A stretch of 64,000 nt of DNA, from positions 10,464,073 to 10,528,072 of the forward strand of contig CM030869.1 in the NCBI GenBank assembly GCA_018105865.1, given 5' to 3'. A model generated the notes under the pieces. That model did not search any database, had not been told where the DNA came from, and saw only the letters and a list, made by a program, of their open reading frames with translations. Positions 50,827-63,411 of this stretch are shown piece by piece (the first letter of the stretch is position 1; each line of letters starts with the position of its first letter). The stretch is from Metaphire vulgaris. Taxonomy: Eukaryota; Annelida; Clitellata; Crassiclitellata; Megascolecidae. The position numbers and the translations under genes are program-made.

Positions 50827-52554
50827 ATGGCGAATCAGTGGATGAAGAGGCGTTCAAATGATGTTCTCTTGTTGGTGTTGTTGACTGTTGTGATAAATAC
50901 AACTGGTACTTCGGCGATACCACCGCGCATCCTCAAATCAAGGGTACTTGATGCGGTGAGTATTTGACAGTTTCCATTCGATGAGGATGTTGATTTGATG
51001 GTACTGATGGCTTATGCATCATGCATTATGAATATTTATATTTCCATGAGAATTTGAAACTTGTATTTGTTTTTATACGGTATTTTTTTAGATAATTTGA
51101 TCTGGCTAAAATCTAAACAAGAATTCTTTGGACATATAATGAGGAAATGCAGTCTGTGAAAAAAACTAGTTATAACAGGAAATGTGGAGGGTAAATGAGC
51201 ACAAAGGAAGCAAAGACTGGTATATTTAGACAGCTTTCTATGTAATGTGAGAGGATATAACACGGGCAATGGAGCAAATTCTTACTATGAAGGGCAGGGA
51301 GGTGTGGAGGTCTACAGTTGCCAAAGTAGTGATACAGGGCACCTAAAGAAGGAGGAAGTTTAAACAGCATCGTGCCGGTACTCTGTTTATGGATATCTTG
51401 ATTTGGTGTTTTGAGTAAATTTTAAGCCGGTGTTTGTGTTTAAATTTTAGCCCCTCAGCGAGCAGGAACACTATGCCGATGAAAAGCACAATCTGGATTT
51501 TGACCACGAAGCCTTTCTTGGCAAAGAGGAGGTCAAGGCGTTTGCGGATTTGACGGCGGACGAAAGCAAGGACAGGTTAAGGTAAGTTGATCGGCCTCGG
51601 GTACAGTCAAACTCGCTTGTTGTCATATTAAAAAGTCTATTTAGATTTGTGGGGCGTTATACGCATTGACTTTGAGTAGAAATTTAAGAGGCGCTATACA
51701 AGTGCTGTATTACATATTACGTTGACTTTACCTGGGCTTTAATTGCACACGTGTAAGGTAAATTAATTATGTGATGTTAGGAAGGAGTGTGAGATTTAAT
51801 CATGTAGAGGAGTAATTGGGTTTTACTGTAAAAATATGGGACATAAGAATAAGATTCCCTTTTTGGAGATTGTTAAGTGTTTGACATTCTCATTCCACAA
51901 GAGCATGAGACTTAGATATATGTTTGTGCATGCTTCTTCTTGATCTTAGTATTGTGTGTATGCTATGTGAAGATGTACATAATGCATTGGGTTATGTACA
52001 GGGTGGTGCAAAAAAAACCCGGACTAGTCACATTTAGGTTTGCATTTAATGATATAGTCCGGTTTTATTTGCACCAACCTGTATGTGAGAATGAAAAATG
52101 AAATGGAGAAGCTCAGTCTTGAATGTTAACCCCTTAACTGGGGAATAAATCAGTAACTCAATGTAAACTGGACGGCTCTGAGCCGTCGCGCCCGGTTAAG
52201 GGGTTAAGGTTGTTTTAGAGCATAACTTTTCGATTTTTTTGAGCACCAAGGAAATTTCCGACTAGATTTCCAGTGGACGGGGTCTATAAAAAAGTTAATC
52301 TGGGTTCTATTTTCAGAATAATTTACGCCAAAATTGACAGAGATCATAACAACCAGTTGACGGAAGAGGAGCTGAGTGACTGGGTTCAGTATGTCCAGAC
52401 CCGGTACATTCGTCTCGATACCGATCGCCAGTGGGTAAACTACGCCGGGCCCAGTAATGCCACAACTCTTACATGGGATTTCTACAAGGACAGAACGTAC
52501 GGAGGCATTCCACGTGAGATATGGATTTAGTTTTATATAAATAATTTTTTTAAA

Positions 52555-52591
<37 letters not shown>

Positions 52592-54405
52592 GCTTACAAT
52601 AAGCTAGTATAAATTAATAAATAATAATAATAGTATAATATATATATATATATATATTATTGTTGTGGTTTTCTATGCCACATATTTTACCTATTGGTCT
52701 CTTAACCTTGAGACCTGGAATTCTGGATTTTTCCAGCGGAAGAAGATGAATTGGACAACGGTGAAAGTCGTGGTTACGATTACAAGAAGATGATCAAGCG
52801 TGATCAGCAACGGTGGTCGAAGGCCGATCGAGACCGGGACGGGACGTTGACCAAGGACGAGTTCCAGGACTTCATACACCCAGAAGAATCAGCAAACCTC
52901 AAGGACATCATAATAGACGTAGGACTAATTTGATGTATTTGATAGATTATGTCATTTTACATTTGTAAAGGACTTTGCATGTAAATTGTTACATAATTTA
53001 CACACTGTAAAGGACTTTACTGGTAAATGGTATCTTGTGGTTTTAATTAAATTTTTCGTCTGTTATTCTTCCTGTTGTTGCATTCATTAATGTTTTAATG
53101 TTGTTTTGCATATAGGATTTTTAGCTGACAAAGATTTATCTTTATTTCAATTATTAATTGTGGTGCTTTTGTGAAATTGGAAGAAAACTGAATACCGCTG
53201 TTTTAAACTTTCAGGAAACACTGGAAGATATCGATAAGGATAGAGATGGATACATCAGTCTCGAGGAGTACATGAGTAAGCAGATGGATAAGATAGTCAG
53301 TCAATTAAATAGATAGTCAATCAATCAGTCAATCACATTCTATGGTAATGCTAGTGTTGACAAGATCGTTGTCATGTTTTATCAGCCATTTACTGTTTTT
53401 GCTTAACTTTGGCATTCCTCATAGGTAACTCATTTGTGCTTCTACAGGATGGCAAAAAAACTGGACTATATTAAATGCAAACCTAAATGTGACTAGTCCG
53501 GTTTTTTTGCACCATCCTGTATAATGCTTTGGGTAAATCAGTATTTTGAAGATTATTTTGTGTTGTATTTTTCTACGTAATTCTTTTTCTCCGATGACAG
53601 CATTTTTACTTCCTGTTGATGTTGGCAATACAAGAACGCTTTGAAATTTGGAATTCGTCTGTTTGGCAATGGAGACTCGGAAGATGTTTTCAAAATGTGT
53701 TGCCGCTAGAGTTATGTTGTTCATGCGTGATTTTTTTCTGCAGGGGACATGTGGCCTGGAGAGGGAAAAGAAAAGGAGGAACCGGATTGGGTCAGGACGG
53801 AGCGCGAACAGTTTGCCGAATCCCGCGACAGGAACAAAGATGGCCGTATGGACCGGGACGAGGTCAAGAGCTGGATTATGCCGGACGACTACGACCATTC
53901 TAAGGCCGAGGCCAGGCATCTGATCTACATGGCAGACACCAACAAGGTTTCGTTTTCTTCAGTTTGAAGTTCTTATAGTAGGATGTTGGAAGCAGGGCCG
54001 TTTCCGGGGGAAAATTGCCCTCCTTCCCTCCCCCCCTGAAAATTTCTAATCCCTCCCGGAAATGTTGGCATACGACATCAACTAACAGCAGCCCTACCTG
54101 ACCCCCAGCCTTGTCAGTTCCCCTGGAGTCAGAGTCAGATTAAACACTGGTTGGAAGTTGTCCGATTATTCCTATTAGCAGAAAAATCATCATCATCATC
54201 ACTTACATTGTAATGCTCACAATATTAAATTGTTCTATTATTACTATTTGAAACTTAAAAGACATTTAATCTTACACTATATTTCCAAATGAATTTTTAG
54301 GATGGTGTTCTGAGCGTAGACGAAGTCGTGGAGAAATACGATGTGTTTGTTGGGAGCCAGGCAACGGATTTCGGGGAGGCGCTGAGAAAACACGATGAAT
54401 TTTAG
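50827..54405 (+). CDS. CALU: Calumenin, EF-hand Ca2+-binding protein of the secretory pathway (complete, 7 coding exons)
   Basis: Calumenin of the CREC family, a low-affinity Ca2+ binder in the ER/Golgi lumen. Coding exons: 50827-50955, 51451-51581, 52317-52513, 52737-52918, 53215-53275, 53744-53946, 54301-54405. All junctions are GT-AG and keep phase, giving 1,008 nt and 335 residues (human calumenin is 315). A hydrophobic signal segment ([10 protein letters not shown]) lies near residue 20. EF-hand loops are at 94-105, 183-194, 220-231, 262-273 and 298-309, with Asp/Asn at positions 1, 3 and 5 and Glu at 12. The second of the usual six loops (about 128-142) is degenerate. The tail [10 protein letters not shown]...HDEF matches calumenin, and HDEF is the ER-retention signal. 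The start is the first ATG before the signal segment. It lies head-to-head with GOLT1B. Calumenin fits better than reticulocalbin because of the C-terminus and the HPEE motif. Confidence 0.96.
51110..51365 (+). mobile_element. LINE reverse-transcriptase 3' tail fragment
   Basis: Encodes [12 protein letters not shown], then [11 protein letters not shown], then [10 protein letters not shown], matching in order the 20.2 kb LINE tail (GKIEGKRARGRQR, EEWKSMV). Several stops. It lies in the first coding intron of calumenin, same strand. Confidence 0.65.
51999..52081. mobile_element. Tc1/mariner-like MITE (TA target)
   Basis: Starts CAGGGTGGTGCAAAAAAAAC and has a complementary end, TA on both sides. 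In the calumenin intron before exon 3. Confidence 0.85.
52126..52207. mobile_element. piggyBac-like MITE (82 bp, TTAA target)
   Basis: TTAACCCCTTAACTGGGG and CCGGTTAAGGGGTTAA ends, 110 bp before calumenin exon 3. Confidence 0.8.
53445..53519. mobile_element. Tc1/mariner-like MITE (TA target)
   Basis: Third orientation-matched copy of the 75-bp element, between calumenin exons 5 and 6, with TA borders. Confidence 0.85.
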
Positions 54406-55325
54406 CCATTTCTGCCTTATGCTCCAATTGCCTTATGGTCCAATTTTACAGCAGATACGCTGTCCAATACTCACGAGCCATGTATCACAAAGATTTTGTT
54501 CTATATTATCCACATCTTATATGCTTACTCTTTCGATATAACGTACCATTATACGTGCCATACAAAATTAAAATGTGTGCCATCTTTTTCAGTATTTCTT
54601 ATATCACACCATTGCCAAATGTACCTAATTGTATTTTCTTGAGCAGGCAGGGTTATTTCTATGATTTATCAATTTCAGGGGGTGTTGGGTGTTGGGTGTT
54701 AGGGGTGCATCTCAGGCTCTGATTGGGGAAAATTGGGGGTGTCGGTCTCAAATGGGGGGATGTTAAGGGGGGTGTAAAAATATACCTGCTTGAAACTTTG
54801 TTGCTGAAACGTAAATTATTGCATGCAAAGTTATTATAATCCCTGTGAAATCTAGTTTGTTTTATATTGGTCACAGTGTTCAGTTCATGTTTACAGTCAT
54901 TATATATTTGAGAATCAGTGGTTTTCTTTCACATTTTTTCTCGATTATGAAGACCACTTTGAAGGCAAAATTATGTATTGCTTTTTGAGTATCTTAGAAA
55001 AATTTTGTGACAAGCACAGGGTATTGTAAAATAGGTGCTTACCGTTGGTTTTAGATGTTAGTTTCGATAGTATTTTGTTTAAATCAGATTTACTGTGTGA
55101 AACTTCTAGTATGTATTGTAAATTACTTGAAAATCAGTGTAATGTCAAAGCTTATAAAGTCAATGTCCTTATTGTGAAAATAGTGAGGATAAGTGAGGTG
55201 CTGTTATCAATATCCGAATGGTTGAAATGTATTATTATTATTAACTTATTTATGCTTATTATTATAATTTACTACATATTAGTATATCTTCCTGCATTTA
55301 ATTAAATGAATAAAATGTTCAATTT
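54406..55325 (+). other. Calumenin 3' UTR with AATAAA poly(A) signal
   Basis: The AT-rich sequence after the TAG stop has no coding exon. The first clear AATAAA is at 55309-55314 and is followed by a U-rich stretch. A second AATAAA lies at 55843-55848, so a longer 3' UTR is possible. A copy of a dispersed inverted-repeat element is embedded at about 54651-54788. Confidence 0.6.
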
Positions 55326-56073
55326 TTTATATAAGGTGTCGATGATCTTATGAGTCCACATGTTTTGACTCCCTCACCAGCTTTTTGCATATATCAGTAT
55401 TCAGGTTTGATATTGTCATTTATGTTGTACTGCTAAAAGTCAAGAATTCTGAAGAGAAAGTATTGTTCCACTTGGAATCAGTTTAAAGCAAACTCTCTTG
55501 TACATGTATATGGTTGTTCATGTTCAATGTACTGCATAATAGACCAAGTAAACAACATTAAGTATCTTGTTTTTGTAAACATTAGGTTGGTTTAATATTA
55601 GAAGAGTTGAAAGGTCACAATGAAGCTAATTTTAGATTGCCAATTTTTTCATGCATTTTTTAAACTGCATGTCTAACTGATTAAATTTTAACTTCAAAGG
55701 ATAATTGTGCCAGCCATAAATAAATTCAAAGCTGTAAAATATCAGACATAAGGAAACATAAGATACTTGGATCATCTAACAAAGCATTTGCATTGGACTT
55801 TGGCTTATCAGAAATGATATCAACAAATCATTTAGGTTACTTAATAAAGAAATCTTATATCTAAGATGAGTTGTGTATATTATTTAGCTCAAAGTCAAAT
55901 CTAATGTAAATTTTCGCAAAAAACCTCTCGTAGTGGCATCAAAAAACACGAATGTGCAGTTTATTAAAGGAAATTCTTGCTTAATTGGCTTTACAGCCTT
56001 TCTGCAAGAGAAAGAATAAGCCAACAATTTAACTGATATAACTGACTTAAATATCTTACTGTACTTTATTCTA

Positions 56074-56248
56074 CAGTGAAACCCGCTTAATTGCATAGGT
56101 GCCGTGCAAGCCTTGCTTATGCGATTAACTGGGCTATGCGAATAGCCCAGTCTGATAATTAATTGTACGCACAAAACACTGGTTCGGGTTTTCATGTTGT
56201 TATGCGGGTTATGCAATTAAGCGGTATGCGATTAAGTGGGATCCACTG
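56074..56248. mobile_element. Tc1/pogo-like MITE (175 bp, TA target)
   Basis: Ends CAGTGAAACCCGCTTAATTG and CGATTAAGTGGGATCCACTG are inverted repeats bounded by TA. The 110-codon minus-strand frame across it is not a gene. Confidence 0.8.
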
Positions 56249-56444
56249 TATTTGGCACCCACATGCTTTCTAATCACCATTGGTGTAGCCATGGGGTGGG
56301 GTGAAACAGGGCCTTCCTATTCCAGCTGGTCCTGGCTGGGGTGGGGGGTGGGGAGGTAAGAAAGTTGACTTTTTGTGGATAAGATACAGAGAAGTAAAAG
56401 ATGACAGATGAGTAGAATTTTATAGGAACTTCAATAAGGATTCA

Positions 56445-56571
56445 TCCATATAGTACGTACGAAAAAAACCATATTTTCACCGCCTTCCCCCGTTGCGTAC
56501 ATAGGAACAATCTCCAAAATCCGACCCCTCTCCTTCCCCCTCAGTGTGTACGTACTATATGGATGGACCCT
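56445..56571. mobile_element. Harbinger-like MITE with TAA target duplication
   Basis: Starts GGATTCATCCATATAGTACG and ends GTACTATATGGATGGACCC, flanked by TAA. Confidence 0.8.
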
Positions 56572-57388
56572 AAGCCAGGAGCCGTATGCATAAAATACAG
56601 TAACAAATTACAAAAGTAAATACTGAGACGAACAGAGATAACGGAACCTGTACATAAATGTACATCACGTATCGTGATTCAACACAGCAATAAGAGGACA
56701 AAATGCTGCTATTGCCTCAAACAGGCGGACATACATCAACCTCACATAACACCATGGTCGACATAATCTTGGACTCGGTGGCGGATCCAGGATTTTGGAC
56801 CAGGGGGGGTAAAATTTCAGAAATTCAATTGGCACACAATAAAAAAAACCCGTAATCTGATTTATAGAAACCATATAATATTATTTTGGGAAACAGGCCA
56901 ATTTATTTACAAAATCAGGACAGGAGGTCAGCTGACCACCCCCCAAACCCCCCGCCAGATCCGCTTCTGCTTGGAGATGAAAAATATGCCATAAAAATCA
57001 TTTTACACACTGTGGCCAGAAATATAACCAGTAATCTTATCCAGTACCTAATAATGCAATTTGCATACTGATGTATACATACCGATGTATACGAGCCCCC
57101 CCCCCACTCAAAGAAAAAATCTCAACAGTTTGGTGCAAATCCCACGACTGGTTCCAACCTCCGTGGTTATGCCACTGAAATACAAAATATGTACAGTATA
57201 CGCGTACAAATTTCAACTACTGATCATTCGATGCCTACTTTTTCTCTATCTTTCCTGTGTGTTGGTGCTACCTTATGTATAGAAAGATCAACATTAAACA
57301 TGGCAGATAGCCGGAGCTAATCCTACGCAGGTGGCGCAAATCTAGCGAACTGTTTGTAAGTCCCTGGTGTTTTGGAGATGTGTCGCCT

Positions 57389-57964
57389 TCACGTTCTTTT
57401 CTGTAACTTGATTCTTCCCTTGGAATGTCTAAAATACAGAAGCAAACGCAATAGCAGACAGTACCTATACCCTCGAAATCTGTCATCTAATCCAATAAAT
57501 AAATATAAAGACTTAAAATACCAAAAAAACAACATAAAATAAAGAAGCATATTGTGCAAATTAAACAAATATTGTGTGATTTTCCTCGGAGAACAATGAA
57601 TTCTGTGAATGCAGTTGATAAAATTTCAATGATTTCTATATTCGAAAATTCCATGCACCATTTGATCATATTCACCAAAACCAGTTGGAGTTTCCCTCCA
57701 TCCATCCCTTCATCCACCCCTTCGTCCATCCATCCATCTATCCATCCATCTCTGTTTCATTGGAACAGTAAACTAATTGAATAATTTTCTGCTTTGGAAA
57801 CTCATTTTGTTATTACTACACGGGTAATAAGCTTCATTGATACCTAAAGACTGAACATCGGATGGAACTGTTTTTGCCGAGATTTGAGATAATTGTGAGA
57901 CGAGGGAGCCTTTGTACGGAATGAGTCACAGCCGCCGACCAAGATGACGACGATGTCAAATCAA
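57389..57964 (-). CDS. Weak two-exon candidate, unknown protein
   Basis: Segment 57844-57964 lies between an acceptor TTCTGTTAAG and a donor TTTAG|GTATCA and reads THSVQRLPRLTIISNLGKNS in one open frame. It joins in phase 2 to 57428 (acceptor TGTATTTTAG) and stops at 57389-57391 after KGRIKLQKRT. An alternative frame of the second exon stays open for about 50 codons. No homology recognised. Confidence 0.18.
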
Positions 57965-57999
57965 CTTAACAGAAAATAACAAACCATTAATTAATCGAA

Positions 58000-59880
58000 A
58001 AACAAAATTATGTAAAAATACACGAAACAAAAAATATAACTGAATCAATCGCGCAAACCAGACCGAAATAAAACCAAATGCCGGTACAACATGCAGTAAA
58101 CCGACAGAAAATCGATCAAATTTCCATCCGAATTTATTGCAAAATAACTATTTAAAATGCAATCACTGCGCTATATCAATCAACAATATTTCTGAGCCAC
58201 TGAGATTAGCTGACTAATCCCTTCATTGATTGGGAGCACCGTGAATTCCCCACTTTCCATCAAAGGACAATTTGGCGAACGTAGTAGAGATCGGACAGAA
58301 CGCGTACGCTGAGGGCACGGACGAAATCTAATCACTAATACCCGCAGTAAGCCACCAGTAGACATGAATATAACTGCACCAGGCGACCTATCGTAACCTT
58401 CACTATGGAAATGCACAGGCCTATGCACGATTCCAGCACAGTCAGGTGGGGGTGGGGGTGGGGGAAGCGCTGACAATAATGACGGGAGACGGCGTGCACG
58501 CCGTCAGAGAGGCCTGTTCCACGTATAATGGCAAACGGCTCTGGATAAAAATACCCGTTACTCCATTGACCCCCAGATTGATCCAATGCTAAATTCTGCA
58601 CTCCGTAAGATGACGGAAGCATAAACGCATTACCCCGCCGACCGGCCGGCCAGCCGGGGCAATGGGTGGGGAGGGAAATATGCAAATGAGATAGTGATTT
58701 CTCATTGTTCTGCTGCTGCTGCTACTGCTGTTGTCATCTCTCACGCACTGCTTGCTTCGTCACTCTTTCTGGGTCACTCTGTTTGTCGCACCCACGGGAG
58801 GCGAGTGGGGGAGGGAGAACGGAGCTGGCCCCCAATTCTGGTTGGGAGCGGTCGTGGGATTTGTGCAAAGCAACCGAGATGATTTTTTTTTTTCGGGGGG
58901 GGGGAAGCTAAGCATGATACTTTTTCTGCTCGTTGGGGACTTTAACCAGAAAATATTTCAACGTGGACCCTAGTACTTAACCCTTGCTATACCACTGTTC
59001 ATTGGTCTTCATTCTCTGCATACACTAGCGAACAAGACATGTAATCATATTTAGAAATACTGCACTAGGAAAACTCTCGATTTCTTCTTTGCAATACAAT
59101 GTCAAAATAATGTTAGTTTCACACTGGATTGAGAAACTGGAACAACGGCGTTGCATGTAAATTTCAATAGAAAAAGACCAACTCAACAAATGTAGCAGTC
59201 CAGTGACTACTAGATTTTCTACTAAGCCCTTAAAGTCAATATACTGCCAAAGATTAATAATTCTGAGTCATGAATGACCATGATCCCAGACGCTGCAGTT
59301 CAAATTTCAAAGGCATTTGATTTTGATTGATTGATTGAGGTTTTATTATTTCCAAATTGGTAAATATCAACATATCATAATTACAAAATGTAATGTAATG
59401 TATGGGCACCCATGAATGTTAACCCCATCACTCGGAAAACTAACGCAGTAGAGGTACCTCATGGCTACACTGATCTTTGCCCGACCACCAAGTGGCACCA
59501 ACCCACCTTGTCTATGGCTATATTTCAAGAAATATTAAGCTCATAAGAATAAGCAGCTACTACTGTACTACCTTCCAAAGCGCTATATAAATTTACGAGA
59601 TTTTTATTTACTTACTCATGTCTCAACCCTCAAGTATATAGGCCTACTTTGGAATCTGTTTCTTACGAAAGTGGGGGCGGGGGACTGCACACGATCGGAA
59701 AAATTTCGGCCAATTTCCACGAAAAGCCCCCTCCCTCCCTTTCCCAAATCCGTTTTCCCAAGAAACCCGGAATAAATTCCCTTCTCGCGTAAAAAAAAGA
59801 ATATAAAAGACCAAACAACAATCGTCCAAGAATCCAATCGATCGCTCGATCACAAGTAATATTCGCGGCACGCAAAGGCA
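58000..59880. other. Stretch with no gene recognised
   Basis: The minus strand is open for about 100 codons in two frames at 58180-58685, but the predicted proteins look random. Fragments with TTTGTGCAAAGC-type dispersed repeats occur near 58.85 kb. AT-rich unique DNA otherwise. Confidence 0.4.
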
Positions 59881-59889
59881 CCGACAAGG

Positions 59890-60360
59890 AGCGCTAATGG
59901 ACGGACGGCAGCGGGGTTGGGGGGGGGAAGTTGGGGGGGAGGCAGGCATGTCCTCAACCGCGAGAGTAGGAACGTCGCGGCGCAGATGGAAGAGAGACCA
60001 GAGCCTCGTTTTCGCACGCGAAGGTGCCGGGGTTGGGGTGAGGGCGTCACCCCCTTCGCCCCCCAACCATTGTCTGTAACAGTTCCGACGGAATTAATTC
60101 GCGTCGACGGACGGGCGATAGATGGCGCTACGAAAGGTTTATGACGGCGATTGGGGGGTCAGACAGGTGCACGGCGAGCACCGATTGCATCTGGCGCCGG
60201 TTAAGAAGGAACCGATGGAGCACATTCAAGCCCTCCATGCCACGGTAGCAGCGACGCGGGGGGTGGGGGTGGCAGAGAGAGGGAGGTTGGACTGGTCATC
60301 GAGAAATCAGGCCATTGGCGCAACCGCGGGGGCGAGGGCGGCCCTCCCTCTATTCTGGCC
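59890..60360. promoter_or_regulatory. CpG-rich patch, possible promoter or first exon
   Basis: This stretch is markedly richer in G+C and CpG than its surroundings. It contains an ATG at 60122 opening a 119-codon plus-strand frame (MALRKVYDGDWGVRQVHGEH at its start), with a CAG|GTGCAC donor-like site 15 codons in. The minus strand is also open across 59850-60066. Open frames are expected by chance here, so a promoter or 5' exon is only a possibility. Confidence 0.25.
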
Positions 60361-60540
60361 GGGCCCGGTCGTGGGAATTTGCGCAAAGCCGTTAAGAAAT
60401 TTGGAGGGGGTAGAAGAGGCAGCATGGAACAAGTATTACATAATTTACAAGTATTACATGATTTACATCTCAGGTGATTGAACGTGGCTGTGCGTGTGTG
60501 TGACTGTTGTATCAGAAATTGGCACGGTGTTAGTGACCCA

Positions 60541-60697
60541 GTGGCGTAGCCAGGAATTTGATTTGCGGGGTATAATGTGATTTGGGAGGGTATAAATCTT
60601 TAAATCTTTGAAAATCTTAAAAAACACGTTGAAAATTTTAAGTTAGTCTGATTGGGGGGTATATATAACCGATATACCCCCGTCGCTACGCCCCAAG
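60541..60697. mobile_element. Dispersed inverted-repeat element, GGGGCGTAGC family
   Basis: Starts GTGGCGTAGCCAGGAATTTG and ends CCCGTCGCTACGCCCC. Best-preserved relative of the copies at 829-1016, 32844-33024 and 34353-34531. Confidence 0.7.
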
Positions 60698-61682
60698 GTG
60701 CTATCAAATTAAAATTTGTTTCTTTGTACTCTGATGATCTGATACTGATTACCCTCCCCATTACGGAACCTTGGTTGCGCCACTGACTCAGTCCACAGAA
60801 TAATTGTGGTGTTTCAGTTCTGTTTTCCCGTTTGCACTCATCGACCTAACGACCAAAACCTGTGTCTTATATATTGATTATACACATGGCCGTAGAGAGC
60901 TCGCAAAATTAATTATTTTTACCTAAGAATTTATACATTTTTGCATAATGACTCTAATGATCCAACTTCATATACATCCAAGAACAAAAATCAGACTCCA
61001 AACGACTTTCTCTTCATCTTCATCATCAGGTGGCAGCGAGAAAATGGAAAGGATGAAAGAATTGTGGAATGAATGATAAAGCTGAAATGGGAAAAAATCA
61101 AACGGCTGATGCCCAGTGGGGGGAAGAGATAAATCCCTGGTAATTGGTTACTTACTCCCATCCCCCTCCCCATTGGACCACTCCATGCATAAGCCTACTG
61201 TAGCACTAGTCCTTGCCTTGTCCAATTTCAAACAGGGTATCAATTTTATAATATTTTTGTGGTCTATAAAACCTGTAATAGAAAAAACCAGCGCTCTTAA
61301 GCGCCATCTTATCTCTCGATTGATTTTTTAGACATTTGACAGAGAATAGATTTCTGAAAGACTTTGTATAGTGTCGTTTCAAATGGCTCATTATTTTTCG
61401 TGGCATTTTGAAAGCTCTAGAAAAAAAATTGAGACAGAATATATTGACAATTCTAGTACGGTTTGACACAGCAAAGATGGGGACACAATAATATGTGGTT
61501 TTAATTCGTTTCATCACTCTTCTGAATATTTGCATATCTATAGTCTAGTACATAATCAAGGCAAGTTTCGTGCTATCACTAGGCCTAACTTACTTAACTA
61601 AAAACTATTTAGTCATTTTCACCATAAACAGCGTAACACACAAATCAGGTATCCATAATGCAGATACAATGCTACTTGTCTT

Positions 61683-61686
<4 letters not shown>

Positions 61687-61756
<70 letters not shown>
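61687..61756. repeat. (TA)n microsatellite
   Basis: About 35 TA copies. The overlapping Ile/Tyr frames on both strands are artefacts. Confidence 0.95.
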
Positions 61757-61759
<3 letters not shown>

Positions 61760-62380
61760 TATTGTTGGGACTGGTGGTACAGTTGGGTTCTAGCATCATT
61801 GCTTCTATCCAAACTCAAAACCCATAACGCCTCAATGGTCCTATACTCGAGATAGCAGGCACAAATAGATCAAAGATAATAAACTCCTACCGCAAATAGC
61901 TGACATACTTCCATTATACGATTGGTCAGTCTTACACAGGTCATAGCAAACACACAAGGCAGACCAGTGGCGTAGCCAGGACTCCGGAATTGGGGGAGGA
62001 GGGCATATACCGAGGCATTTAGAGTAGACAGAAAACGTACGTCCATGTACGAGTACATGGATTCTGTACCAATCAACCTACATAACCCTCGTTCCGTCCT
62101 CCCCGCTAAAAATTTCTCAACGCTTTTGCGCAAGACCCATCACTGATCCAGGTACCTCATGAGACTGATCCCAGCCAGAATAGGGGTCCGCCCCCCGCCT
62201 CCCCCCCCCCGCTCTTGCCACTCGATTGCGCCAACGGAAAACGAATTTCATGCCTTTTGTCCCTTCACCACGTTCCCTCGCCTAATCAACCCAACGGGCA
62301 ACGCGAATTAAAACAGCGGGGGACGGCACATTCAGCCGATTTTCCCCTCCCCAGTCCCCAGTCGGGCAGCTCAGAACACA

Positions 62381-62632
62381 ATGACAGCCGACGAAGAATT
62401 TAACGCCCGAAAGTTCAAACAGGTGTCGTCTTCGTCAAAATTAAGGATGTCCGTAACTAGAGATTTTTCTAAAGATAAAGAAGAAGACTTGGAGACACGG
62501 ACAAAGGGAAGGATACGCGCCAGCAAAAAGCCAACCCAGAGGGAGGTTAAGGACACCCAACATCACCCAGCCGACGTAGGCCCAAGTCTTGCCAAATGCC
62601 TGCACACTGTCTGCATAGAGACAGCTTGCTAA
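62381..62632 (+). CDS. Small charged ORF or first coding exon, unknown
   Basis: An ATG in a fair context (ACACAATGA) opens 83 codons starting MTADEEFNARKFKQVSSSSK, very rich in Lys, Glu, Arg and Ser. The last 25 codons look non-coding. Possible donors lie after codon 14 (CAG|GTGTCG) and after about codon 54 (GAG|GTTAAG). It could be a first exon, a short ORF or chance. The opposite strand is open too but predicts an improbable hydrophobic chain. Confidence 0.25.
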   Translation: MTADEEFNARKFKQVSSSSKLRMSVTRDFSKDKEEDLETRTKGRIRASKKPTQREVKDTQHHPADVGPSLAKCLHTVCIETAC

Positions 62633-63411
62633 TAAACTATGCAGGTCTTACACCAAATACGCTGTCTGCCTTTTTGTAAATATTCTATCGTCTGTGTTTA
62701 TTCCTATTCAGAAACAATGAACAGTTTTCGGAAATCGCTGAAAAAACAGACGGTGGCGTAGCCAGGGTGGTTCCAGAATAGGGGGGAGAGAGGCGCACAT
62801 GGACATTTGAGTAAAACGACTAAAAGTTTTTAAAAACGTTGGATTCTATCCCGATCATTCATTTTACCCCTCTTCCGAAAAAAATCACTGGTTTCAGCGA
62901 ACCCTCAGCTGATCCCATCCGGAATAGGGGTCCGGGGCCCCGTTTGCCATGGATACGCCAATGAAAACTAACCAATATTCTCTAACTTTTGTGAAGATCC
63001 TAAGCATAAGATTCGGCCGTCGAAAGCCTTTATAAATGCCATTTGAAAATCAGAAATCATGCAGCATTAAATTTCAAGTCGCAAACAAGTATATATATTC
63101 GCATAGACTAGTACATGCAAAATGCTAATACAACCAGGCTGGAAAAAACTTGCTTTTTTAAAGAAGTATAATTTAGACTATAGGTTTTTATCCTTGGTAC
63201 GTTCATAACCCATAAACCCTTCTCTATATTTTTGTCACAAATGCTGTCTACAGAAAGTGAAAAACTTGTAAATCATCAAAGACAAGGGTTTTTCTTTAAT
63301 TTTTCGACTTAGAAAACTAAAAACCCTAACATGTCTAGGATTTTAAAATTAAAAACCCATTTTCCAGCCAGAATATACAACTAGATTTGAAAGTTAATTT
63401 GCTGTTTTTAC

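Noticed and set aside
55884..56216. 110-codon minus-strand frame
   Set aside because: Half of it lies in a TA-flanked MITE and no splice or start context supports it.
58335..58685. 116-codon minus-strand frame with CxxC-like residues
   Set aside because: No domain, no splice sites, and a second frame is equally open.
62371..62640. Minus-strand hydrophobic reading such as KTWAYVGWVMLGVLNLPLGW
   Set aside because: No splice borders or start fit. The complementary strand has a better start context, and a single hydrophobic run can arise opposite a Lys/Glu-rich frame.
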